NCBI GenBank assembly: GCA_020205615.1
Contig: CM035173.1
Location: forward strand, 50,086,617-50,150,616
DNA: 64,000 nt
DNA from: Panax quinquefolius
Taxonomy: Eukaryota > Streptophyta > Magnoliopsida > Apiales > Araliaceae
Direction: 5' to 3'
Shown: in pieces, positions 10,191 to 21,775 of the stretch
Layout of the letters: every line of letters starts with the position of its first letter
Position numbering within the stretch: position 1 is the first letter of the stretch
The notes under the pieces: generated by a model
Told to the model about the DNA's origin: nothing
Databases searched by the model: none
Seen by the model: the letters and a program-made list of their open reading frames with translations, nothing else
Made by a program: the position numbers and the translations under genes

Positions 10191-10543
10191 TGTGACGCCC
10201 CCAAATCCAGGTTCAGATTCGGTGCTCACGATCTATCATCATCATAATCATTCTATAACGATTACGGAATAATAAACATACATTGTTCATTATAATAAAG
10301 TATCATAACATAGTCCCAAGGTCTTCTTAACCTAAACTTAAACACACCATTCATATTACAAAAGGGTTACATAAGAAATTCCATCAGATAATAATAACTA
10401 ACATTCATTCTAAACTATTCCTGGATCTTGTCTTTGCCTTTGTCTTTCGTATTGGATCCTTCAGGCTTAACTGAAATAAATGTCATGATATAACAAGGGT
10501 AAGCAACTAATTTGCTTAGCAAGTTTATATACAAGGGAGATAT
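10191..10543 (-). repeat. 3' LTR of A, distal piece (LTR 3' end)
   Basis: Matches 54109-54470 of the 5' LTR base for base apart from scattered changes. It begins TGTGACGCCC on the plus strand. It stops at GATAT (10539-10543), where B is inserted. Confidence 0.9.
10539..10543. other. Target-site duplication of B, left
   Basis: GATAT immediately before the TGTAACGCCC end of B. The same five bases follow B at 28396-28400, and the 5' LTR of A has a single GATAT at the empty site (near 54466). Confidence 0.9.
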
Positions 10544-12317
10544 TGTAACGCCCCCAAAATAGGTCCAATCCATACAACCTATTCTGAGTCGCCAAATACA
10601 TGGTACAGAAAACAACTACAACTTTATTACTACAACTGTCGTGCAAAATACAACGACATACATACTGTGAGTTTCAATACAAATATTGTAACGTATATAA
10701 TACGACAATATTCATACTCAAATTATTACATGCCATATAAAGTAGTCTTTTAAAATAGTCTTTTTCATAAAATTCATAACTCTTAATCTATACATCCAAA
10801 AATCGCAATTTTTGGACACCATCTAGAAAACTCATCAAATTATCATTTCAAATTTTTCCAAAATTTTTGAAGGTCGGAAAAATTACGAAACTGAAAAACA
10901 TAATAACCCTTAAAATCCCTTACCTCAAAAGAGCGGTATTTCTGACTGGAATAGCTGATGAAAAGCCGAAGAAAACTTGCACTGAAAAACAACTCTCAGA
11001 GTACCTAAATACTCACAAAAATGCGCTCGATAATATAGAGAGAAAGAAAACTTGCTTCTGGTGTGATTTTTAATTCTAACTTAACCCTCTATTTATAGGA
11101 AAATGTTAGCCCGCCGAAGCAGACTTGACCTGCTACCTGATGGCTTTACCTGCTTCTATTTTCACCCACCACATTTGAAATTTAATTTGAGCACATTTCT
11201 CACCAACCAAAAGTGGAGCCCACCAATTCTAGAATTTTCCACCAAAATGATAAATTCAGAAACTTCAACAATTTCTTAACCAGTCACCTCTTAAAATTCA
11301 TAACAAAACATACGTTCATTTTTAACGGTTCAAAATTTGTTGACATATACTCAACTTATATATGTATAACATATCCAAAAATCACAACGATCCAACGGTC
11401 GGATTAAAAATTATAACTCACGTAATATATCTCAAGAACACTGGTTTGATTTTTAATACCTCTAATCCGACAAAATATTGATAAAACACCTCAACATTAA
11501 TTCCTTCATTTATAACCACATAAATAAATCCATCATTTATATCCGCATCAAATAAATATTTCCTTATCATATAAATCAATAATTAATTATTCACAAATAA
11601 TATTACAGAATCGCAATTATGACAACCAGACATTTCCTAAGAAAGAGGGGGCTTCCCAATAAGGATTTCTCCTTACTGGCGTACAATTAGGTGACCAAAC
11701 CTCTCCTTAACAGAACTTTCTAGACATTGCTAATAATTCTATCTAATAATATTATTACAAATAATATGAATTATTGATCTGATAATAGGAAATATTGTGC
11801 AGTGACAATTATTGAAACAACAATAATATAAAATATCAACGCAGCAATTATTGAATCAATAAAATAAAATATTGAACAATAATTATTGTAACAATTATGG
11901 AGTAGTGTCGTCTTACGTAAGAATCAATAATTCAAAAATACTGTGCAATACCGTGTGCTACTGTGCAACCACGCATATTAATGTATTTTAACCACCAGGT
12001 ATTCCAACAGTGTTAACAGTAACAACTTCGCCTTTATTTATAAAAACTCAAACTTGTCATTTTCTTCATCCGATAATTATTCTGTTATGGCGCCCACAAA
12101 TGGCTGCGCCGTCGTACGAATATTCCACAACATTAAGAATATTCCACAACCAAACGAATATTCCCCGACAACAATGAATATTTTATAACCACTTGCTTAT
12201 TTTTAAAAATTTATATATGTCACCCTTAACTTTACTTTTTATCAATTTAATCATTTACTGAATAATAATTATAAGAAAAATTGAATACTTTTATTTTATA
12301 AAATTCGGGGTCTTACA
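10544..12317 (-). repeat. B LTR1, internally deleted
   Basis: 1,774 bp. It matches the other LTRs at both ends but lacks about 1.87 kb in the middle. The join is at about 10742, where ATAAAGTA meets TTTTAAAATAGTC (compare 12838 and 14700 of LTR2). The lost part holds the 39-bp repeats and most of the leader. TATA (11098-11089) and an AG|GTAAGG donor-like site (10926-10918) remain. Confidence 0.9.
11089..11098 (-). promoter_or_regulatory. TATA box, B LTR1
   Basis: CTATAAATAG on the minus strand, followed by AGGGTTAAG. The same box is found in LTR2-5. Confidence 0.6.
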
Positions 12318-12637
12318 ATCTCCCCTCCTTATGAAATTTCGTCCCCGAAATTTACGTACCTGGTATTTCAAAGAGTTAAGAATACCTTGCTTTTATTTCA
12401 GATTCCATCTTCCCTGTCATCATGATTTCTCCATTGCTCATCCCATGTATTTCAGATTTCATTCTAGAATACAGCTTTAAAATAAAGGTTAATTGACATA
12501 TCACAATTTGTCAACTTAAATAAGAAAATTTAGCTTAGGTAGGACACACACTAGCGAAGGATATTACTCGTCTCTCCCTTCCTAGTTCTAATCCCCGATC
12601 TCCACCAGAGACCATATCCCTAAGCTCTGATACCAAA
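12318..12637 (-). other. B internal segment I1 (PPT to PBS)
   Basis: 320 bp. The LTR2-side edge has an iMet PBS (TGGTATCAGAGC on the minus strand, 12635-12624). The LTR1-side edge has a purine tract (TAAGGAGGGGAGAT, 12331-12318). The PBS-side half resembles the leader of D (48711-48870) and the PPT-side half resembles the polyprotein end of D (46115-46230). It therefore looks like a nearly complete internal deletion of that type of element. There is no ORF of note. Confidence 0.85.
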
Positions 12638-13555
12638 TGTAACGCCCCTAAAATAGGTCCAATCCATCCAACCTATTCTGAGTTGCCAAATACATGGTAC
12701 AGAAAACAACTACAACTTTATTACTACAACTGTAGTGCAAAATACAACGACATGCATACTGTGAGTTTTAATACAAATATTGTAACGTATATAATATGAC
12801 AATATTCATACTCAAATTATTACATGCCATATAAAGTACAGCAACAAATATTTCAAGTCTCGAAAGGAACACGAGAAGATTTTTGTTATCTTCATTATAT
12901 CGCGGTGCACTTTTGACGCTTTCAAGGTTGGGTTCTCATCACCCTATTGTTGTTCACCAAAATCAATTATTAAGTGACGTATAAAATACAACACACACAT
13001 CTTAGGTCCTCAATACAATTATATATTGCATGTCATGCCTTTTTATAATGTATTGAGAAACTTCGACAGTCTCGGAACATCACACTATTTCCTTGTTATC
13101 CCCGCTGGACCCAGCTACACTCTTATTACCTGAAAGGAATTGTGAAGCAAAATGGTGAGCACAACTAGCCCAGTAAAGAATATCATGACTAAAGATAATT
13201 AAATTATCAATAGCCTTCATCAGTAATAAATCGGAGATTTAGAACATATGGTAGATGATAAAACTTTTCAAAAATAGTTACAGCGGAACGAGAAATCCAT
13301 TAGAAGATTCAAATAATTTATAAATTCTATTATCTTCTCCATGTTAAAAGTCCACCAACAATGTTTTATCCCTGTAACATCAATCAACAGTTCTTTTCCA
13401 CAATCATATGAATAACTCATAATCATAATTATAGTTCTAAATTCCCCTTCTCATCTACGACAAAGATAATTTTCATCACCTGTCTTTACCTGAAACATCA
13501 AAGATCATGGTTGTACTAAATCACAGTTCCTGTTCATAATCATGCTAATAAGTTC

Positions 13556-13670
13556 TTCTTTGCACTACATGCCAAAGATACTCAACAACCGGTCATCTTT
13601 GCACTACGGGCCAAAGATATTCATCAATAATTCATCTTTGCACTACAGGCCAAAGATATTCATATCTCAA
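13556..13670. repeat. 39-bp hairpin repeats, LTR2 (three copies)
   Basis: Each unit holds ATCTTTG, a 10-base loop such as CACTACGGGC, and CAAAGAT, then a TATTCATCAATAATTC-like spacer. The arms are perfect inverted repeats in the second and third copies. Confidence 0.85.
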
Positions 13671-14007
13671 AGAAATACATAATCATTTCAGAATTTATAT
13701 AAACCATAATTATAACCATGTTGATCAATTCACGTTTGCACTTAAGCTAAAAATATTCAATTGTAAATTCAATGGTCATGATCATACCAGTCAACGATTC
13801 AACTTTGCACTACTAGCCAAAGAGAACCCATAGTCACGATCATACCAATAATCTACCCATCTTTACATTCAAGTCAAAGAGAAATTTCTTCACCGGATTA
13901 TAAAAATGTTATATATAATAATAAAAATAATATGATCAAAACATGGATTTAATTTCAAGAGTAAGATTCATAAATCAACGATAATTTGGTCAGAAAAAGA
14001 AACCAAT

Positions 14008-14065
14008 TTTTTCGTGAATAGTAACTCGTGAATAGTAACTCATAAATAGTAACTCATGAATAGTA
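14008..14065. repeat. 16-bp GTGAATAGTAACTC repeats, LTR2
   Basis: Four imperfect units of GAATAGTAACTC(A/G)T. LTR3 has four (18053-18105), LTR4 two (about 22118-22146) and LTR5 three (about 26140-26180), so the number varies between LTRs of one array. Confidence 0.8.
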
Positions 14066-15037
14066 ACCCCAACACGAAAATATAAAGTTTCACAATAAAA
14101 TCCATATCAATATTTATAGTACCTTAATCCAAATGTTATAAATCACTTAATAATCTCATAATCTAATATTATTAATATTACCAAAATATCGTAATCATTT
14201 CTTAAACTATAAACAATTAATTTTAATTGTTTACACTTTACTAATTAATGCATCTAATCATCCTGAAATGCCAAACTCATAAGATTTCATCACCAATAAC
14301 CAAAATACTTATCAAAAATTTGCATATACCTTATATAGGATTCCCAAGCCATAAAATTCTATTTTCCAATTTTTTTACTTCACATAACATATTTAATTCA
14401 TTTACTCATAACTAGTCCATTTTCATGAAAAATACTAAATCAGTACAAACAAATTTTCTTTTCTGGATTTAGCGAATATAGTCCCATATTGAACATATAT
14501 TTTCTCGAAATTTTAAAATTCTTTTACTATTTTTCATATGGCCAAAATCTAGAAGAATATTTAGACATTTATCATAAATTGTGCTTTTGTCCAAAAATTC
14601 CAAAATTTACAGGATATATTGATATTATATAGATGTACTCCCAATAAATATTTCATCAATTTTGGAGTTAACCACAAGAAGTTATAAGGGTTTACTTTTA
14701 AAATAGTCTTTTCCCATAAAATTCATAACTCTTAATCTATACATCCAAAAATTGCCATTCTTGGACACCATCTAGAAAACTCATCAAATCATCATTTCAA
14801 ATTTTTTCAGAATTTTTGAAGGTCGAAAAAATTACGAAACTGAAAAACATAATAACCCTTAAAATCTCTTACCTCAAAAGAGCTGTATTTCTGACTAGAA
14901 TAGCGGATGAAAAGCCGAAGGAAACTTGCACTGAACAACAACTCTCAAAGTATCTAAATACTCACAAAAATGCGCTCGATAATATAGAGAGAAAGAAAAC
15001 TTGCTTTTGGTGTGATTTTCAATTCTAACTTAGCCCT

Positions 15038-15047
15038 CTATTTATAG
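15038..15047 (-). promoter_or_regulatory. TATA box, B LTR2
   Basis: CTATAAATAG on the minus strand followed by AGGGCTAAG. Transcripts would start near 15010. Confidence 0.6.
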
Positions 15048-16281
15048 GAAAATGTTAGCCCGTAAGGCATTTCGACTGCTACCACGATGGCTTTACCTGC
15101 TACTATTGCCACCCACCACATTAGAAATTTAATTTGAGCACATTTCTCACCAACCAAAAGTGGAGCTCACAAATTCTAGAATTTTCCACCAAAATGATAA
15201 AATTCAGAAACTTCAACAATTTCTGAACTAGTCACTTCTTAAAATTCATAACAAATCATACGTTTATTTTTAACTGTTCAAAATTTGTTGACATATACTC
15301 AACTTATATATGTATAACATATCCAAAAATCACAACGATCCAACGGTCGGATTAAAAATTATAACTCACGCAATATATCTCAAAAACACTAGCTTGATTT
15401 TTAATACCTCCAATCCGACAAAATACTGATAAAGCACCTCAACATTAAATCCTTCATTTATAACCACATAAATAAATCCATCATTTATATCCGCATCAAA
15501 TAAATATTTCCTTATCATATAAATCAATAATTAATTATTCACAAATAATATTACAGAATCACAATTATGATAACCAGGCAGTTCTCAGGAAAGAGGGGGC
15601 TTTCCAATAAGGATTTTTCCTTACTAACGCCCAATTAGGTGACCAAACCTCTCCTTGACAGAACTTTCTAGACATTGCCAATAATTCTATCTAATAATAT
15701 TATTCAAATAATATGAATTATTGATCTGATAACGAGAAATACTTGTCAGCAAATGACAATTATTGAAACAATAATAATATAATATATCAACGCAAAGAAT
15801 TATTGAATCAATAAAATAAAATATTGAATAAAGAATTATCGTAACAATTATTGAGTAGTGCCTTCTTACGTAAGAATCAATAATTCAAAATATCTTGTGC
15901 ACCGCAGTGTACTCTCTTTGTGCAACCACGCGTATTACTATATTTTAACCACTGGGTATTCCAACAGTGTTAACAGTAACAACTACGCCATTATTTATAA
16001 AAACTCAAACTTGTCATTTTCTTCATCCGACAATTATTCTTTATGGGGCCCACAAATGGTTTTACACATAAATATCGCATTTAATATTCCTCGACATTAA
16101 GAATATTCCACGACCAAACGATTATTCCCCGACAACAATGAATATTTTATAACCACTTACTTATTTTGAAAAATTTATATATGTCACCCTTAACTTTACT
16201 TTTTATCAATTTAACGATTTACTGAATAATAATTATAAGAAAAATTGAATACTTTTATTTTATAAAATTTGGGGTCTTACA

Positions 16282-16599
16282 ATCTCACCTCCTTATGAAA
16301 TTTCGTCCTCGAAATTTACGTACCTGATATTTCAAAGAGTTGAGAATACCTTGATTTCATTTCAGATTCCATCTTCCCTGTCATCATGATTTCTCCATTG
16401 CTCATCTCCTGTATTTCAAATATCATTCTAGAATACAGCTTCAAAACAAAAGTTAATTGACATATCACAATTTGTCAACTTAAGTAAGAAAATTCAGCTT
16501 AGGTAGGACACACACTAGCGAAGGATATTACTCGTCTTTCCTTCTAGTGATATTCCCCGATCTCCGCCAGAGACCATATCCCTAAGCTCTGATACCAAA
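16282..16599 (-). other. B internal segment I2
   Basis: 318 bp, the same layout as I1. PBS TGGTATCAGAGC at 16597-16586. The adjacent end of LTR3 reads TATAACG on the plus strand, so its terminal TG/CA has mutated. Non-coding. Confidence 0.85.
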
Positions 16600-17516
16600 T
16601 ATAACGCCCCCAAAATAGGTCCAATCCATCCAACCTATTCTGAGTCGCCAAATACATGGTACAGAAAACAACTACAACTTTATTACTACAACTGTCCTGC
16701 AAAATATAACAACATATATACTGTGAGTTTCAATACAAATATTGTAACGTATATAATACGATAATATTCATACTCAAATTATTACATGCCATATAAAGTA
16801 CAACAATAAATATTTCAAGTCTCCAAAGGAACACGAGAAGATTTCTGTCATCTTCATTATAACGCGGTGCACTTTTGACGCTTTCAAAGTCGGGTTCTCA
16901 TCACCCTATTGTTGTTCACCAAAATCTATTATTAAGTGACGTATAAATTATGAGACGCACATATTAGGTCCTCAATAAAATTATATATTGCATGTCATGC
17001 CGTTTTATAATGTATTGAGAAACTTCGACAGTCTCAGAGCATCACAATATTTCCTTGTTATCCCCGCTCGACCCAGCTACACTCTTATTACCTAAAAGGA
17101 ATTGTGAAGCAAAAGGGTGAGCACAACTAGCCCAGTAAAGAATATCATGACTAAAGATAATTAAATTATCAATAACCTTCATCAGTAATAAATTGGAGAT
17201 TTAGAACATATGGTAGATGATAAAACTTTTCAACCATAGTTACAGCGAAACGAGCAATCCATTAGAAGAGTCAAATAAACCTTAAATTCTATTATCTTCT
17301 CTATGTTAAAAGTCCTCCAACAATGTTTTATCCATGTAACATCAATCAACAGTTCCTTTCCACAATCATATGAATAACTCATAATCATAATTGTAGTTCT
17401 AAATTCCCTTCTCATCTAGGACAAAGATAATTTTCATCACCTGTCTTTACCTGAAACATCAAAGATCATGGTTGTACCAAATCACAGTTCCCGTTTATAA
17501 TCATGCTAATAAGTTC

Positions 17517-17700
17517 TTCTTTGCACTACATACCAAAGATACTCAACAACCGGTCATCTTTGCACTACGGGCAAAAGATATTCAACAGGTCATCTTTGCA
17601 CTATAGGCCAAAGATAATCAACAACAGGTCATCTTTGCACTACGGGCCAAAGATATTCATCAATAATTCATCTTTGCACTACAGGCCAAAGATATTCATA
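17517..17700. repeat. 39-bp hairpin repeats, LTR3 (five copies)
   Basis: Five units with ATCTTTG/CAAAGAT arms. One unit is three bases short in its spacer (near 17581). Confidence 0.85.
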
Positions 17701-19076
17701 TCTCAAAGAAATACATAATCATTTCAGAATTTATATAAACCATAATTATAACCATGATGATCAATTCACCTTTTCACTTAAGCTAAAAATATTCAATTGT
17801 AAATTCAATGGTCATGATCATACCAGTCAATGATTCAACTTTGCACTACTAGCCAAAGAGAACCCATAGTCACGATCATACCAATAATCTACCCATCTTT
17901 ACACTCAAGTCAAAGAGAAATTTCTTCACCAGGATTATAAAAATGTTATATATGATAATAAAAATAATATGATCAAAACATGGATTTAATTTTAAGAGTA
18001 AGATTCATAAATCAACGATAATTTGGTCAGAAAAAGAAACCAATTTTTTTGTGAATAGTAACTCGTGAATAGTAACTTATGAATAGTAAGTCATGAATAG
18101 TAACCCCGACACGAAAAGATAAAGTTTCACAATAAAATCTATATCAATATTTATAGCACCTTAATCCAAATGTTATAAATCACTTAATAATCTCATAATC
18201 TACTATTATTAATATTACCACAATATCGTAATCATTTCTTAAACTTATAAACAATTAATTTTAATTGTTTACACTTTACTAATTAATGCATTTAATCATC
18301 CTGAAATGCCAAACTCATAAGATTTCATCACCATTAACCAAAATCCTCATAAAAATTAGCATTTACCTTATATAGAATTCCCAAGCCATAAAATCCTATT
18401 TTCTAATTTTTTTACTTCACATAACATATTTAATTCATTTACTCATAACTAGTCCATTTTCATGAAAAATACTAAATCAGAACAAACAAATTTTCTTTTC
18501 TGGAATTTAGCAGAATATAGTCCCATATTGAACATATATTTTTCTCGGAATTTTTAAAATTCATTTACTATTTTTCATATGGCCAAAACTGCCGAATATT
18601 TAGAAATTTATCATAAATTGTGCTTTTGTCCAAATATTCTAAAATTTATAGGGTATACTGATATTATATAGATGTACTCCCAATAAATATTTCATCAATT
18701 TTGGAGTTAACCACAAGAAGTTATAAGGGTTTACTTTTAAAATAGTCTTTCCCCATAAAATTCATAACTCTTAATCTATACATTCAAAAATTGCCATTTT
18801 TGGACACCATCTAGAAAACTCATCAAATTATCATTTCAAATTTTTCCAGAATTTTTGAAGGTCGAAAAAATTACAAAAACGAAAAAAATAATAACCCTTA
18901 AAATCCCCTACCTCAAAAGAGCAGTATTTCTGACTGGAATAGTGGATGAAAAGCCGAAGGAAACTTGCACTGAACAACAACTCTTAAAGTATCTAAATAC
19001 TCAAAAAAATGTGCTCGATAATATAGAGAGAAAGAAAACTTGCTTCTGGTGTGATTTTCAATTCTAACTTAGCCCT

Positions 19077-19086
19077 CTATTTATAG
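19077..19086 (-). promoter_or_regulatory. TATA box, B LTR3
   Basis: CTATAAATAG on the minus strand, same context as in LTR2. Confidence 0.6.
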
Positions 19087-20329
19087 GAAAAATGTTAGCT
19101 TGGCAAGCGGCAGACTTGACCAAGCTACCGATGGCTTTACCTACTACTATTGCCACCCACCACATTTGAAATTTAATTTGGGCACATTTCTCACCAACCA
19201 AAAGTGGAGCCACACCAATTCTAGAATTTTCCACCAAAATGATAATTTATAAACTTCAACAATTTTTTGAACAAATCACTTCTTAAAATTCATAACAAAT
19301 CATAATGCGTTCATTAATCGGTTCAAAATTTGTTGACATATACTCAACTTATATATGTATAACATATCCAAAAATTACAACGATCCAACGGTCGGATTAA
19401 AAATTATAACTCACATTATATATCTCAAGATCACTAGCTTTGATTTTAATAATACCTCCAATCCGATAAAATAATCGATAAAATACCTCAACATTAATTC
19501 CTTCATTTATAACCACATAAATAAATCCATCATTTATATCCGCATCAAATAAATATTTTCTTATCATATAAATCAATAATTAATTATTCACAAATAATAT
19601 TACGTAATCACAATTATGACAACCAGCGGTTCCCACGAAAAGGGGGCTTTTCAATAAGGATTTCTCCTTCTTGCGCCTTGCATTAGGTGACCAAACCTCT
19701 CCTTGAATGAACTTTCTAGACATTGCCAATAATTCTATCTAATAATATTATTCAAATAATATGAATTATTGATCCGATAATCTGAAATATTGTATAGTGA
19801 CAATTATTGAAACAATAATAATATAAAATATCAACGCATCAATTATTGAATCAATAAAATAAAATATTGAACAAGAATTATCTTTGTAACAATTATTGAG
19901 TAGTGCCTTCTTACGTAAGAATCAATAATTCAAAAATATTGTGCAATACCGTAATAGCTTTCTTTATGCGACCACGCGTATTCATCGTATTTTAACCACC
20001 GGGTATTCCAATGATGTTAATGATAATAACTACGCCAATTATTTATAAAAACACAAACTTGTCATTTTCTTCATCCGAACCAATTATTACATTATGGGGC
20101 CCACAAATGGTCGTACATCGCCGTCATACGAATATTCCCCGACATTAAGAATATTCCACAACCAAACGAATATTCCCCGACAACAATGAATATTTTATAA
20201 CCACTTGCTTATTTTGAAAATTTTATATATATCACCCTTAACTTTACTTTTTATCAATTTAATCATTTACTGAATAATAATTATAAGAAAAATTGAATAC
20301 TTTTATTTTATAAAATTCGGGGTCTTACA

Positions 20330-20656
20330 ATCTCCCCTCCTTATGAAATTTTGTCCCCGAAATTTACGTGCACTGTATTTCAAAGAGTTGAGAATACCTT
20401 GCTTTCATTTCGCATTCCATCTTCCCCATCATCATGATTTCTCCATTGCTCATCTCCATGTATTTCAAATATCATTCTAGAATACGACTTCAAAACAAGG
20501 GTTAGGTTAATTGACATATCACAATTTGTCATCTTTAAATAAGAAAATTTAGCTTAGGTAGGACACACACTAGCGAAGGATATTACTCATCTCTCCTTCC
20601 TAGTTCTATTCCCCGATCTCCGCTGGAGAGATCATATCCCTAAGCTCGATACCAAA
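20330..20656 (-). other. B internal segment I3
   Basis: 327 bp, same layout. Its PBS has lost one base (TGGTATCGAGC, 20654-20644). There is a short duplication (GGTTAGGTTAA) near 20500. Non-coding. Confidence 0.85.
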
Positions 20657-21581
20657 TGTAACGCCCCCAAAATAGGTCCAATCCATCCAACCTATTCTCG
20701 AGTCGCCAAATATATGGTACAGAAAAAAACAAACTACAACTTTATTACTACAACCGTCAGTGCAAAATATAACGACATACATCTTGTGAGTTTCAATACA
20801 AATATTAGAACGATATATAATACGAAAATATTCATACTCAAATTATTACATGCCATATAAAGTACAAGAAAAATATTTCAAGTCTCCAAAGGAACACGAG
20901 AAGATTTCTTCATCATCTTCATTATAACGCTGCACTTTTGACGCTTTCAAGGCTCGGGTTCTCATCACCCTATTGTTGTTCACCAAAATCAATTATTAAG
21001 TGACGTATAAAATACGACACACACATCTTAGGTCCTCAATACAATTATATATTGCATGTCATGACATTTTATAATGTATTGAGAAACTTCGACAGTGTCG
21101 GAGCATCACACTATTTCCTTGTTATCCCCGCTCGACCCAGCTATACTCTTATTACCTGAAAGGAATTGTGAAGCAAAAGGGTGAGCACAACTAGCCCAGT
21201 AAAGAATATCATGACTAAAGATAATTAAATTATCAATAGCCTTCATCAGTAATAAATCAGAGATTTAGAATATATGGTAGATGATAAAACTTTTCAACCA
21301 TAGTTGCAGTGGAACGAGCAATCCATTAGAAGAGTCAAATAAACCATAAATTCTATTATCTTCTCCATGTTAAAAGTCCACCAACAATGTTTTATCCTTG
21401 TAACATCAATCAACAGTTCCTTTCCACAATCATATGAATAACTCATAATCATAATTGTAGTTCTAAATTCCCCTTCTCATCTAGGACAAAGATAATTTTC
21501 ATCACCTGTCTTTACCTGAAACATCAAAGATCATGGTTATACCAAATCACAGTTCCTGTTCATAATCATCCTAATAAGTTC

Positions 21582-21775
21582 TTCTTTGCACTACATGCTA
21601 AAGATACTCAATAATCGGTCATCTTTGAACTACGAGCCAAAGATATTCAACAACAGGTCATCTTTGCACTATAGGCCAAAGATAATCAACAACAGGTCAT
21701 CTTTGCACTACGGGCCAAAGATATTCATCAATAATTCATCTTTGCACTACAGACCAAAGATATTCATATCTCAAA
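21582..21775. repeat. 39-bp hairpin repeats, LTR4 (five copies)
   Basis: The same position within each unit recurs at 21588, 21627, 21666, 21705 and 21744, giving an exact period of 39. Confidence 0.9.

Larger units (their letters stand above)
12638..16281 (-). repeat. B LTR2
   Basis: 3,644 bp. It starts TGTAAGACCC at the right and ends GCGTTACA at the left. In transcription order it has U3, TATA (15047-15038), a donor-like GAG|GTAAGAG (14875-14865), an AT-rich leader, four 16-bp GAATAGTAACTC units (14008-14065), and only three of the 39-bp hairpin units (13556-13670). Confidence 0.9.
16600..20329 (-). repeat. B LTR3
   Basis: 3,730 bp, collinear with LTR2 but with five 39-bp units. The donor-like site is changed to GAG|GTAGGG (near 18911). 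TATA is at 19086-19077. Confidence 0.9.

Noticed and set aside
13556..13670. CRISPR-like array of direct repeats
   Set aside because: Spacers are themselves repeated, the array lies in a plant LTR, and there are no cas genes.
14816..15028. Similar plus-strand frames of 64-70 codons in four B LTRs (10867, 14816, 18855, 26931)
   Set aside because: Conserved only because the LTRs are recent copies. They are antisense to the 5' leader, start at TTG, and LTR4 breaks the frame.
17503..17718. Plus-strand frames with 13-residue repeats (also near 21586 and 25576)
   Set aside because: Produced by the 39-bp hairpin repeats, antisense to the element.
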